The notes: generated from the sequence alone by a model not told the origin. Positions 1 through 7,736 are shown, counted from the stretch's first letter. The stretch is 29,791 nucleotides of DNA from an uncultured Ruminococcus sp. (GCA_900544395.1 UQVC01000030.1:1-29791), one strand, 5' to 3'. Numbers and translations: made by a program.

Positions 1-54
1 TTGTATTTACAGGGATTATGGCACTTTTTTAACTAATCAACTGTCAAAGATGAG

Positions 55-83
55 ATTATATAACAATTTGTATGAAATAACAA
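55..83 (-). promoter_or_regulatory. Probable sigma-A promoter firing out of the window
   Basis: On the minus strand a TTGTTA box (78-83) is followed by a 17-base spacer and a perfect TATAAT (55-60). The stop of the nuclease gene lies upstream at 131, so this promoter would serve a gene beyond position 1. A separate TTGACA (42-47) lies just downstream but is 21 bases from the nearest CATAAT, so it is a poorer candidate. The rest of 1-130 holds nothing else I can support, and I see no convincing terminator for the nuclease gene. Confidence 0.5.
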
Positions 84-130
84 CAAAAATCCTGCTCTCT
101 TTCGTGATTTGATACAATTCTATCTGCAGT

Positions 131-1024
131 TTATGGATTACAGCGACTGCAAGGGGAATACCCCTGTTGGATCAAAGTCTCTCTGTCATCTGTAGTTTCT
201 TTTCTGTTTTTTTGCTTTGTATCCGCCACACTGCTGCAATCCGGTCTGTGAAATTTTCTGGTATTGGTATTGATCACATAAGTATTAGAGGAAGCATCTT
301 TCTGATTTTCAGGTTTTGCTCCTTCCCAGCTTTCTCCTGTTGCATAATCAATCTCGATTCCGGGCTGTACATTATACACATACACATGGAATCGGATTTC
401 TTCGTCTTCCACAGATGCTGCCTCCATTGTCACACCGCTTGCCACAAGATTGTCTCCTTCATAGACAGGTGTCACCCGATACAGTACATGATGATCGGTC
501 CGATGTACATACTCTGCAACCTGATCTTCAAATGGCAGCATGCCTTCCACGTTAAAGTATCTGGTCCCCGTGATCAAATTCTTTTCATTGGCATTTTCCC
601 CTGCCAGCTGAAATCCGATCAAATGGGCACGATTATACAAATACTTTCCGTCTACACCGTCATATTTGACCGTATGCCAGCCTGTGGGTTTTACCATGCC
701 GATCTTTCCTCTTTTCTCTGTGGGCATGATTTCCTGACAGATATTTGCATACGCACTCTGGCAGCGTCCAAGAGCATCCAGTTCACTGTATGTTTCAAAT
801 GGATCCGTTGTATACGCATCCTCTGAAAAATCCGGTACATTTCCGTTTAATTCTACATAAGGAGTTCCGGAATATTCCGGAATGGTTTGTAGTGTATAGG
901 CAGATTGTTCTGTATTTGCAGCCGCAGATGGATGATTTCCCACCGTATTATCAGAAGCCTGACATCCGCATAGGAGCAATACCAGGGTGAATGCTAACGA
1001 TACTAATAACCTTTTTTTCTTCAT
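131..1024 (-). CDS. Lipoprotein DNA/RNA non-specific endonuclease (DNA-entry nuclease type)
   Basis: This is probably a surface nuclease of the beta-beta-alpha metal family related to EndA of competence systems. The N-terminus has a lysine-rich start, a hydrophobic stretch and a lipobox-like LCGC with Cys21 as the likely lipidation site; the cysteine at -2 is slightly unusual. The nuclease core carries NRAHLIG (residues 131-137, presumed catalytic His134), in place of the classical DRGH, and a downstream NEKN with Asn149 as the likely metal ligand. A C-terminal module of about 45 residues has His259, Cys263, Cys292 and Cys295 in an HxxxC...CxxC pattern, suggesting a small metal-binding domain like that of Ada. 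A GTG lies one codon earlier, but I prefer the ATG at 1024, eight bases after AAGGAG. It follows rnhA by under 20 bases, so co-transcription is likely. Natural substrate and a role in DNA uptake are inference. Confidence 0.85.
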   Translation of the reverse strand: MKKKRLLVSLAFTLVLLLCGCQASDNTVGNHPSAAANTEQSAYTLQTIPEYSGTPYVELNGNVPDFSEDAYTTDPFETYSELDALGRCQSAYANICQEIMPTEKRGKIGMVKPTGWHTVKYDGVDGKYLYNRAHLIGFQLAGENANEKNLITGTRYFNVEGMLPFEDQVAEYVHRTDHHVLYRVTPVYEGDNLVASGVTMEAASVEDEEIRFHVYVYNVQPGIEIDYATGESWEGAKPENQKDASSNTYVINTNTRKFHRPDCSSVADTKQKNRKETTDDRETLIQQGYSPCSRCNP

Positions 1025-1042
1025 CACGTGTGCTCCTTCTTT

Positions 1043-1675
1043 CTATCCTATGGTAAGCTGATTGAATCCGATCCGTTTGCTGACTGCTTCTTTTGCCAGG
1101 CTGTCTGCCCGTTCATTCCCTTCCACACCGGTATGTCCTTTCACTTTTACAAAATGGATTTTTACAGGAATAGCAGTCATCACCTCTCGATACTTCTGTG
1201 TTCCTGCCTGTTTTGCCGCCCAGTCTCCGGTTACCCAGGATTCAATTCCCTGGTAATCATAATAGAGATATAGTTCTGTAAGTCCTTGTGTCTGTGCTTC
1301 CTTTGCTGCCTTGATGCATCCCAGAAGTTCTCCTGCTACATTATGCATTTTAGCCAGCTCTTTCTCATTTCCAGAGCCCTGCAGTATCATTTCTTCCTCT
1401 TCGGATATCTTCAGAAAACCTCCAAATCCATAAACCCCCTGAAAATACGATCCATCTACGTATGCGTACGGATACAGGGGCATTGTTTCTGCTGTTTCTA
1501 AAGCCTCGGACATTTTTTTCTCAGGAGATAGAAATGCATTTGCCTCTTCTTTTGTGACAAATCCCTTGAACATGGCTCCCGGATATCCCGTCACCTGTTT
1601 CTGGCATTCTGCCCAGGTGCGATAAATTCCGGGGACACGTCCCTTTTTTACTGCATAATACTTATTTTTTGCCAT
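1043..1675 (-). CDS. rnhA: Ribonuclease H with N-terminal hybrid-binding domain
   Basis: The enzyme degrades the RNA strand of RNA:DNA hybrids in the cytoplasm. Residues 4-50 match the small hybrid-binding (viroplasmin-like) domain found at the front of eukaryotic RNase H1 and many Clostridia enzymes. A short linker leads to the catalytic domain from about residue 68. The four acidic catalytic residues are visible as Asp74 in YVDGS, Glu116 in AGELLG, Asp140 in YYDYQG and Asp191 in ERADSLA, so the protein should be active. HTGVEGNERAD is the typical family signature. The start overlaps the end of pgsA by 14 bases, with GAGGAAA placed well before the ATG. At 210 residues the length is normal for this two-domain form. 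The gene sits between pgsA and the nuclease in one transcription unit. Confidence 0.93.
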   Translation of the reverse strand: MAKNKYYAVKKGRVPGIYRTWAECQKQVTGYPGAMFKGFVTKEEANAFLSPEKKMSEALETAETMPLYPYAYVDGSYFQGVYGFGGFLKISEEEEMILQGSGNEKELAKMHNVAGELLGCIKAAKEAQTQGLTELYLYYDYQGIESWVTGDWAAKQAGTQKYREVMTAIPVKIHFVKVKGHTGVEGNERADSLAKEAVSKRIGFNQLTIG

Positions 1676-2240
1676 CTTTCATTTCCTCGTTTTTCATTTT
1701 TTTAAATACCGGAATATACATACACAATGTGATTCCCATTACGATCATCATTCCAAATATGATTCCATTCACAAAAACCATTGGGATCTTGGGGAATAAA
1801 AAGAGTACGAACAATCCTGCAAACAAAATTGCAGTGCATACTTTTCCAAACCACATGGCTCCATTTAACATCTTTCCTTTTCTGAGAAAAATCAGCCCCA
1901 TAATCCCCATATATCCCTCTTTCACTGCTAAAAGTGCAATCAGCACCCACATCAGTGGATAACGGGTTGCCAGGCAGATTGCCAGCGCTGCATGGGTCAG
2001 TTTATCTGCGATCGGATCCAGCGCTTTTCCAAGTTCTGTTACCATGTGAAACCGGCGTGCGATTTTTCCATCAAACAGATCCGTCAAACTGGATATCAAA
2101 ACGACCAGAGCCGCCAGAAAGTATTCCTGTTCGTTCTCTGCTGTAAGATACAGGTAACAAAAAACCGGAATCAGAAGGATACGAAAATATCCCATCAGAT
2201 TCGGAATGGAAAAGATTTCTTTTTTACTAAAGTGTTTCAT
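1662..2240 (-). CDS. pgsA: CDP-alcohol phosphatidyltransferase (phosphatidylglycerophosphate synthase-like)
   Basis: This is an integral membrane enzyme that transfers an alcohol phosphate onto CDP-diacylglycerol, most likely glycerol-3-phosphate to make phosphatidylglycerophosphate. The family signature DxxDGxxAR(x8)GxxxDxxxD is complete: Asp54, Asp57, Gly58, Ala61, Arg62, Gly71, Asp75 and Asp79. Several hydrophobic helices surround it. I start the gene at the ATG at 2240 (MKHFSKK) because AGGAGGAAG lies just upstream; a start seven codons earlier would put that ribosome binding site inside the coding region. This gives 192 residues, normal for the family. It is the first gene after its own promoter and precedes rnhA. 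Substrate choice (glycerol phosphate rather than serine or cardiolipin synthesis) is inferred from similarity and cannot be proved from the motif. Confidence 0.88.
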   Translation of the reverse strand: MKHFSKKEIFSIPNLMGYFRILLIPVFCYLYLTAENEQEYFLAALVVLISSLTDLFDGKIARRFHMVTELGKALDPIADKLTHAALAICLATRYPLMWVLIALLAVKEGYMGIMGLIFLRKGKMLNGAMWFGKVCTAILFAGLFVLFLFPKIPMVFVNGIIFGMMIVMGITLCMYIPVFKKMKNEEMKDGKK

Positions 2241-2271
2241 CGTGGTCTTCCTCCTGTACATTTATTTTTTT

Positions 2272-2300
2272 ATTATAGAGTATATCTTCCCGTTTGTCTG
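2272..2300 (-). promoter_or_regulatory. Promoter of pgsA-rnhA-nuclease unit
   Basis: A CAGACA box (2295-2300), a 17-base spacer and a perfect TATAAT (2272-2277) precede pgsA. The -35 box begins right after the T-run of the upstream rluD terminator, so one unit closes exactly where the next opens. Confidence 0.65.
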
Positions 2301-2301
2301 C

Positions 2302-2349
2302 TAAAAAGAAAAGGAATCGGTATCTGTGTATTTCCACATATCCGTTTCC
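2302..2349 (-). terminator. Intrinsic terminator after rluD
   Basis: In the minus-strand transcript GGAAACGG...TGTG pairs with CACA...CCGATTCC (2313-2349), with minor mismatches and one bulge, around a GAAATA loop. It is followed by TTTTCTTTTT. It starts eight bases past the rluD stop and ends the HlyD-yggS-sepF-ylmH-lspA-rluD unit. Confidence 0.75.
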
Positions 2350-2356
2350 TCTCTTC

Positions 2357-3286
2357 TTAATTTTTTGTCTGCTTTCTCAATTTTGCTAAAAGTTCTGTAA
2401 AGTATTCCGGCAGCGGAGCATCAAACTCCATGTATTCTCCGGTCGATGGATGTGTAAATCCCAAAATCCTGGCGTGCAGCGTCTGGCCCTGCAGCTTATA
2501 GGGACACTTTGCCGGTCCATACACCAGATCTCCCAGAATCGGATGTCCGATGCTTGCCATATGAACACGGATCTGATGCGTTCTGCCCGTTTCCAGTTCA
2601 CACGCAATATGTGTATAATTTCCAAATCGCTCCAGCACTTGATAATGAGTCACAGCCTCTCTTCCATGCGGTGCATGTACGCTCATTTTCTTTCGGTCAA
2701 CCGGGTGTCTTCCGATGGGTGCGTTGACAGTTCCGGTATCTTCTTTTAAATTTCCGTACACGATTGCTTCATATTTTCTGGTGATGGAATGTTCTTTCAA
2801 CTGTTGAGCCAAAATCTGATGCGCCCTGTCATTCTTACAAATCAGCAGGGATCCTGTCGTGTCCATATCGATCCGATGCACGATTCCCGGACGCATGACT
2901 CCATTGATTCCGGAAAGATTCTCCCTGCAATGATACATCAGAGCATTGACCAGTGTCCCCGTATAATGTCCCGGCGCAGGATGCACAACCATTTGCTTTG
3001 GTTTATTTACGATCATCAGATCCTCATCTTCATAAAGCACATCAATGGGAATATTCTCCGGTAAAATATCCGGGATCTCAAGCTCCGGGATCTCAAGTTT
3101 TACTTCATCTTCCCTGTCCAGCTTATAATTGGCTTTCACCTGTTTGCCATTCACTTGTACCAGACCATCTTTGATCAGCTTCTGAATATAGGAACGGGAT
3201 CTGTCAGGCAGCTGCTCTGACAAAAATTTATCGATTCGTTGTGTGCCCTCTGTTTCTTCTGCTGTAAAAAACAATTCCTCTCTCAT
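2357..3286 (-). CDS. rluD: RluD-type 23S rRNA pseudouridine synthase
   Basis: This is a large-subunit rRNA uridine isomerase of the RluA/RluC/RluD family. An S4 RNA-binding domain occupies roughly residues 15-75 (RSYIQKLIKDG, VQVNGK). The catalytic domain follows, with the HRID motif and catalytic Asp140 (GIVHRIDMDTTG) and the later ETGRTHQIRVH signature. At 309 residues it is of normal length. The ATG overlaps the lspA stop by four bases, suggesting translational coupling. The equivalent gene in Bacillus subtilis (ylyB) also follows lspA. Family assignment is firm; which uridines of 23S rRNA are modified cannot be read from the sequence. Confidence 0.92.
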   Translation of the reverse strand: MREELFFTAEETEGTQRIDKFLSEQLPDRSRSYIQKLIKDGLVQVNGKQVKANYKLDREDEVKLEIPELEIPDILPENIPIDVLYEDEDLMIVNKPKQMVVHPAPGHYTGTLVNALMYHCRENLSGINGVMRPGIVHRIDMDTTGSLLICKNDRAHQILAQQLKEHSITRKYEAIVYGNLKEDTGTVNAPIGRHPVDRKKMSVHAPHGREAVTHYQVLERFGNYTHIACELETGRTHQIRVHMASIGHPILGDLVYGPAKCPYKLQGQTLHARILGFTHPSTGEYMEFDAPLPEYFTELLAKLRKQTKN

Positions 3287-3810
3287 GCCTTTTGCCCCTT
3301 TTTTGACGTCAGCCAGTCAAATTCGTGATCCTGATAGTAAAACAGAAGCAAAACACCAAATAATATGCACCCAACAACTACATAACAATCTGCCACATTA
3401 AAAATCGGAAAATCAATCAGGTTAAAATAACAGAAATCAACGACATAATTCAATGCCAGCCGATCGATCAGATTGCCTACTGCACCAGATGCCAACAGGA
3501 CTGCACAGATCTTCAGCGGTATAAATCTTCTGGTATCCGGAATCCTGCCATATATCCAGATTACTCCGATCAGGATCAAGACAGCTCCAATCGCAAAAAT
3601 ATACTGATGATTCTGCAGAATCCCAAAAGCTGCTCCTCTGTTTTCCAGATACTGAAATTGAAAAACTCCTGAGATGACAACCACGGGATCCTGATCTTTT
3701 AAATAAGTCACTGCCAGCCATTTTGTAAACTGATCTGCCGCAACTGCTATGAAAAAAGCGCAGCATGCGATCAGATAGCTCCTGCTTTTCTTCTTTTTTT
3801 TATTTTCCAT
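3283..3810 (-). CDS. lspA: Lipoprotein signal peptidase II
   Basis: This membrane aspartyl protease removes signal peptides from lipidated prolipoproteins. Four hydrophobic segments are visible. The two catalytic aspartates are Asp125 in NYVVDF and Asp141 in FNVADCY, and the preceding GNLIDRL and NRGAAFG motifs are also typical. The protein has 175 residues with a lysine-rich cytoplasmic start. AAAGGAAG precedes the ATG. It lies 23 bases downstream of ylmH and overlaps rluD by four bases. In Bacillus, divIVA and ileS would separate ylmH from lspA; here they are absent. The lipoprotein nuclease at the left of the window is a plausible substrate. Confidence 0.96.
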   Translation of the reverse strand: MENKKKKKSRSYLIACCAFFIAVAADQFTKWLAVTYLKDQDPVVVISGVFQFQYLENRGAAFGILQNHQYIFAIGAVLILIGVIWIYGRIPDTRRFIPLKICAVLLASGAVGNLIDRLALNYVVDFCYFNLIDFPIFNVADCYVVVGCILFGVLLLFYYQDHEFDWLTSKKGQKA

Positions 3811-3833
3811 TGCATCTTCCTTTGTCTGTTTGT

Positions 3834-4622
3834 TTAAATATATTTGTAAATAGATACATAAATTCGATTTTTTCTTGTTCTGGATCCGGTTCCATTGTAG
3901 CGGAACTTCCCATATCCTCTGACAGAAATTATATCCTGTTCTTTCAGCTGATAACTATTTGTTGTGATCAACTTTCCGTTTACAAAAACTTTTCCGCCCT
4001 CGATCAATCCGGATAGTTTTGTGCGGGAAGAAGAAAACGCCAGCGACAGCAGACTGTCCAGACGGACAGATGCCACCGTCCCCTGTATTTCCTCATACTT
4101 TGGTTCATAGGAAAACTCTTCTTTGAAAATCTCTTCCACAAAAACCTGGGTATGCCTGACGCGAGTCAGCTCTTCCATCAGAAAATCTTTCAGTTTTGCA
4201 TGGACAAAAACAATGGCTTCTTTCCCTGTCACTAAAATATCTCCAAGTTTTGCCCGTTCAATGCCCAAGCCCAGGATCGTACCGAGATAATCTCGATGGG
4301 TCAGTTCTTCTGCATATTTTGCATGAAGTGGTGAAATACGGAGGATCTGAAGCGGATATGGGATTTCTTCTTTCCGATTCAGATCAAATGTTTCTCCACG
4401 CAAAGAAAGAGCATCAGGGAGAAATGCTGCCATCTGACGCTCTGCCAAGCGATATCCGCCAAAGGTCATGAACTTTGTATAAAGTCTGTCCTTTGGCATT
4501 GAATGCAAAATATTCAGTTCGTTCAGATTCAGAAAATCCGAATATGTAATGATATCACGGTTGTATGCCAGATTTGACAATTCTGACAGCCGCTTTTCTA
4601 ACTGCTGTTCTTCCTTTTGCAT
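3834..4622 (-). CDS. ylmH: YlmH-family S4 RNA-binding protein
   Basis: This is a cytoplasmic RNA-binding protein found beside sepF in most Firmicutes; in B. subtilis the YlmH family has been linked to rescue of stalled ribosomes. The N-terminal two-thirds is the conserved YlmH domain (FGGYRLAERQMAAFLP, LGIERAKLGDI). The S4 domain is at about residues 185-245 (RLDSLLSLAF, KLSGLIEGGKVFVNG). The end is basic. At 262 residues the length is typical. The gap to sepF is 11 bases, so the two are probably co-transcribed and perhaps coupled. AGGG about eleven bases ahead of the ATG is the only ribosome binding site candidate. Confidence 0.9.
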   Translation of the reverse strand: MQKEEQQLEKRLSELSNLAYNRDIITYSDFLNLNELNILHSMPKDRLYTKFMTFGGYRLAERQMAAFLPDALSLRGETFDLNRKEEIPYPLQILRISPLHAKYAEELTHRDYLGTILGLGIERAKLGDILVTGKEAIVFVHAKLKDFLMEELTRVRHTQVFVEEIFKEEFSYEPKYEEIQGTVASVRLDSLLSLAFSSSRTKLSGLIEGGKVFVNGKLITTNSYQLKEQDIISVRGYGKFRYNGTGSRTRKNRIYVSIYKYI

Positions 4623-4633
4623 ATAAGTAATCC

Positions 4634-5173
4634 CTAGTATCTGCCTCTCATGCTCGGTTTTTCCATAGAACCGCCTAAAAGATCCTGCAGATCACCGGAA
4701 ATATCTACATTCGTCGGTGTTACAAGGAAGATATAATTTGAAATCTTCTGGAGATTTCCACTGATTGCAAATGTGGCTCCGGAAATAAAATCTATGATCC
4801 GCTGAGCAATCTCCAGATCCATTCCTTCCAGATTTAAAATTACAGTACGGCCTGCAAGTAACGTCTCTGTAATCTCGCGGGAATCATCAACGGAAGTCGG
4901 TTTTACAACACATACCTCCATATTCACTCCTCTTCTTGCAGCCGGCTGACGCATCGGTGTTACCTTGTTGCCGGAAGATGGAGCCGGATGCTTGTCGTCA
5001 TCCATATCAAAATCATCATACTCGTCACTTCTGCTCTTTTTACTTCCAAAAATTGAACGATGCGGCTTCTCCTCAAACTCATCATCCTCAAAGTCGTCAT
5101 CGTAAAAATCATCATCATCGTATTCGTCATCATTCAGCTTCATAATATCCAGGAATTTATCAAATACACCCAT
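4634..5173 (-). CDS. sepF: Cell division protein SepF
   Basis: SepF anchors and bundles FtsZ filaments at the division septum. The N-terminal MGVFDKFLDIMKL is the short amphipathic membrane-binding helix. A low-complexity linker from about residue 14 to 80 is very rich in aspartate and glutamate. The conserved FtsZ-binding core (DUF552) follows from about residue 84, with CVVKPTSVDDSREI, RTVILNLEGMD and QRIIDFISGATFAISG. At 179 residues the length is normal. ATAGGAG lies upstream at good spacing. A short inverted repeat (5192-5210) sits between yggS and this gene. Neighbours yggS and ylmH are the usual partners in Gram-positive genomes. Confidence 0.95.
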   Translation of the reverse strand: MGVFDKFLDIMKLNDDEYDDDDFYDDDFEDDEFEEKPHRSIFGSKKSRSDEYDDFDMDDDKHPAPSSGNKVTPMRQPAARRGVNMEVCVVKPTSVDDSREITETLLAGRTVILNLEGMDLEIAQRIIDFISGATFAISGNLQKISNYIFLVTPTNVDISGDLQDLLGGSMEKPSMRGRY

Positions 5174-5191
5174 GTTTACACTCCTATCTTC

Positions 5192-5210
5192 TTATGCCAT
5201 CTTTGCATAA
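5192..5210. repeat. Short inverted repeat upstream of sepF
   Basis: TTATGC and GCATAA form a perfect 6-base inverted repeat around a 7-base centre. It lies about 18 bases before the sepF start, in the largest gap (76 bases) of this operon. It has no T-run, so it is not an intrinsic terminator. It could be an operator or an mRNA hairpin, or chance. Confidence 0.35.
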
Positions 5211-5249
5211 AGTATTTTAAAATTGAAAACCTGCTTTCTTATCCAGACA

Positions 5250-5942
5250 TTATTTTGCATAATCTCTGACACCAAAAATTCCGGTACCGATCCGTACCAT
5301 AGTCGCACCTTCTTCGATCGCAACTTCGTAATCATTGGTCATCCCCATTGAAAGCATGCTCACATTAACATTATCAATGTTTTTATTCATAATGTCAACA
5401 GATAATTTATGTAAATTTGCAAAAACAGCCCGATTATCCTCTGGATTTTCTACAAAAGGCGCAATTGTCATCAGCCCCTTAACCCGAATATGAGGGAATC
5501 CTGAAATTTTTTCAAGAAACGGAATCACTTCCTGCATTTTTAATCCGAACTTGCTTTCTTCTTCCGCAACATTCACTTCGATCAGAATATCTGCTGTACA
5601 GTGTTTCTTTGCCGCCTCTTTTTCTATCGTTTCTGCCAGTTTCATGGAATCTACAGAATGGATCAGCGCGGTTTTTCCTATGATATATTTTACCTTGTTT
5701 GTCTGCAGATGTCCGATCATATGCCACTGGATATCTTTTGGCAGATGTTCGTATTTTTCCGTCAGTTCCTGCACTTTATTTTCTCCGTATACATGTATAC
5801 CAAGTTCGTATGCTTCCCGTATCATAGATTCCGGCTTGGTCTTACTGACAGCGATCAGTGTCACCTCCTCCCGTTTCCTTCCCGCCCTGTCACAGGCCGC
5901 CTGGATCCGGCGCTCTACTTCTTCTAACTGCTCTCTGATCAT
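5250..5942 (-). CDS. YggS/PLPBP-family pyridoxal phosphate homeostasis protein
   Basis: This is a cytoplasmic single-domain PLP-binding protein with the alanine-racemase-like barrel. It is not known to catalyse a reaction but buffers vitamin B6 and affects amino-acid metabolism. The PLP lysine is Lys34 in AVSKTKP. Other family marks are GENKVQE, WHMIGHLQTNK and the phosphate-binding SMGMTNDYEVAIEEG. At 230 residues the length is standard. AAAGGAG precedes the ATG with slightly long spacing. It lies 17 bases from the HlyD-like gene and directly precedes sepF, as ylmE does in B. subtilis. No key residue is missing. Confidence 0.93.
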   Translation of the reverse strand: MIREQLEEVERRIQAACDRAGRKREEVTLIAVSKTKPESMIREAYELGIHVYGENKVQELTEKYEHLPKDIQWHMIGHLQTNKVKYIIGKTALIHSVDSMKLAETIEKEAAKKHCTADILIEVNVAEEESKFGLKMQEVIPFLEKISGFPHIRVKGLMTIAPFVENPEDNRAVFANLHKLSVDIMNKNIDNVNVSMLSMGMTNDYEVAIEEGATMVRIGTGIFGVRDYAK

Positions 5943-5959
5943 TTTTACGCGACTCCTTT

Positions 5960-7336
5960 CTAAAATACAACTTCTGCTTCTTTTACATCTTTTCCATTTT
6001 GGACGATATGATCATAATTGGACACCCCATAAGCATTTCCTTCTTTGATAATATAATATTCGTCACTTTCACACAGGATTTCGACTGCAGAAAATACAGC
6101 GTATCCCTTATTGATATTATAAACACCGTTTAAATCTGTCATCCGATCCACGGTCATCGTCTCCGACGATTCTGGTTTGATCAGAGTTGTGCCTGTTTTT
6201 AATTCGTTTGGATTGATATAGGCGATTCCTTCCTCTGTCATATAACAGATCTCCACTGGCTGAAATTTTGCACTGTCTCCATCCTGTATCATCACACCCT
6301 GATCAGAGCTGTTCCCGCCCGTGGTCAGATAATCTTGCGGAATTGCATAACAAGGCTTTTTCACAACCGCACTTTTCGGAATTTTCAATCCACTTTGATC
6401 TTCCAGGATCAACTCTACATTCAGATGTCTTTTGTCTGCATAACGAATCATGGCTTCCTTAAATTCCAGACATCCATAATACTGTTTTTCTTTTTTTAAC
6501 ACTGAGAAATCTGCCCATGTTGTTTCATTGCTTTTATCCAGTCTTACCTTGACGGTTTCCGTTTCTGCAAGTTCTTTTGCAGTCTCATCTTCCAGCGGGA
6601 TCATGACGGACCACTCTTCACTGGTCACCAGTTTATATATGGGATCTCCCTTTTCAATCTGCATATTATCTTCCAGATTTGTGCTTGTATATTCGCTTTT
6701 ATCGAAATCGTCTGCTGAAAAATTCTCTCTGGTAAGCCCCTCATCTCCATCATAAGTCAATACCATGATTCCGTCTCTGGATGCAGGATATGCCTTTACT
6801 GTCTGTCCGCTCTCTGCGATCACTGCATCCAATTGTGCAGTCCGGGTCTGATCGGATGCATTCTGCAGGGTCTCTTCCACTTCTCGTTTCAGACTGTATA
6901 CAGACGTAAATTTCTGTGGCACAAAATTTTCATTAAAGTTTTGCGCTTCCCTTACAACATCATCCCGTTCTTCCCGGCTGAGTGTCCCCTCTTTCTGTTC
7001 TGCATCTCCCAATTCCAGCTTTTCGGGTGAGATCGCACAGAGATTCATCCCTGTCCTGACTTTGCTCTGCCCGCTCTGATAATAATTGACATACCCGTCA
7101 TTTTCTGCAGTTACAACGGACTCTTCTCTTAAAATAAGACCGGTATAGGAGTTGTCTCGGAGAATGCTGCCTTCTCTCACCTCATAAATACTGATTTTTT
7201 TATCCGTTGCGTAAGCAACCACTGCCACTACCAAATAAATAAAAACCAATGCAAAAATCACGGTTCCGATATTTAATTCCCGTTTTGTTTTATATTGATT
7301 GATGCTGATCGAATTTTGTTTCTTTTTTCCTGCCAA
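5960..7336 (-). CDS. HlyD-like membrane adaptor protein
   Basis: This is a membrane-anchored extracytoplasmic protein resembling HlyD/membrane-fusion adaptors. After a basic cytoplasmic start, one transmembrane helix lies at about residues 25-45. Next comes a biotinyl-lipoyl-like segment (EGSILRDNSYTGLILREE, TAENDGYVNYY), a charged region with helical character, then beta-rich parts. I choose a TTG start at 7336 (LAGKKKQNS): AGGAGG lies seven bases upstream, and an ATG at 7363 would bury that site in the coding region. It is the first gene of the sepF operon and has its own extended -10 promoter. No exporter ATPase, permease or outer-membrane partner is nearby, and the organism appears to be monoderm. 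A structural or envelope role linked to division is inference from position only. Confidence 0.75.
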   Translation of the reverse strand: MAGKKKQNSISINQYKTKRELNIGTVIFALVFIYLVVAVVAYATDKKISIYEVREGSILRDNSYTGLILREESVVTAENDGYVNYYQSGQSKVRTGMNLCAISPEKLELGDAEQKEGTLSREERDDVVREAQNFNENFVPQKFTSVYSLKREVEETLQNASDQTRTAQLDAVIAESGQTVKAYPASRDGIMVLTYDGDEGLTRENFSADDFDKSEYTSTNLEDNMQIEKGDPIYKLVTSEEWSVMIPLEDETAKELAETETVKVRLDKSNETTWADFSVLKKEKQYYGCLEFKEAMIRYADKRHLNVELILEDQSGLKIPKSAVVKKPCYAIPQDYLTTGGNSSDQGVMIQDGDSAKFQPVEICYMTEEGIAYINPNELKTGTTLIKPESSETMTVDRMTDLNGVYNINKGYAVFSAVEILCESDEYYIIKEGNAYGVSNYDHIVQNGKDVKEAEVVF

Positions 7337-7385
7337 CTGATTTCCTCCTAAAATCTGTTCCATATGCTGTCTTGATAACTTGTTA

Positions 7386-7414
7386 ATTATAACATTTCTG
7401 CATGTATATTTCCA
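7386..7414 (-). promoter_or_regulatory. Extended -10 promoter of the HlyD-yggS-sepF operon
   Basis: TGGAAA (7409-7414), a 17-base spacer and a perfect TATAAT (7386-7391) precede the HlyD-like gene. The spacer ends in TGT, giving the TGnTATAAT extended -10 form. It lies in the divergent region shared with the plus-strand DUF378 gene, for which I could not find a convincing promoter. Confidence 0.7.
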
Positions 7415-7465
7415 GTTTTTGCGGCAATAATAAGATTATCAAAAGCAAAAAAGGAGGAACTCACT

Positions 7466-7675
7466 ATGAAATGGCTCGATAATACAGCCCTTGTGCTTGT
7501 CATCATCGGAGCGGTCAACTGGCTGCTTATCGGAATCTTCCGATTTGATCTGGTCGCATTTCTCTTTGGAAATTTAAGTTGGCTTTCCAGGATCATCTAT
7601 ACCCTGGTGGGTCTGTGCGGACTCTATCTGATCAGTTTTTTCGGCAGAATCAGCGATTCCGCCAGCGATATGTAA
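7466..7675 (+). CDS. DUF378 (YuzA-like) small membrane protein
   Basis: This 69-residue protein is the only plus-strand gene in the window. It has two hydrophobic helices (about residues 6-28 and 38-60) separated by a short loop. The motifs IGAVNWLLIGIFRFDLV and YTLVGLCGLY are characteristic of the DUF378 family, which includes B. subtilis YuzA. The function is unknown. AAAGGAGG lies eight bases before the ATG. It is followed by a bidirectional terminator. It is transcribed away from the HlyD-sepF operon and towards the carboxypeptidase gene. I do not see any catalytic residue pattern. Confidence 0.88.
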   Translation: MKWLDNTALVLVIIGAVNWLLIGIFRFDLVAFLFGNLSWLSRIIYTLVGLCGLYLISFFGRISDSASDM

Positions 7676-7697
7676 AAATCACCACTTGACATAAAAA

Positions 7698-7731
7698 CGG
7701 CAGCTCACTGTGAACTGCCGCTTTCTTTTTT
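7698..7731. terminator. Bidirectional intrinsic terminator
   Basis: CGGCAGCTCA and TGAACTGCCG (7698-7720) form a stem with one mismatch and a three-base loop. On the plus strand it is followed by CTTTCTTTTTT, and on the minus strand by TTTTTAT. It therefore ends both the DUF378 gene and the long radC-to-carboxypeptidase operon. Confidence 0.85.
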
Positions 7732-7736
7732 CCTTT

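Noticed and set aside
167..826. Plus-strand open frame of 219 codons
   Set aside because: It is antisense to the nuclease gene, lacks a ribosome binding site and has no recognisable motif; it is a shadow frame.
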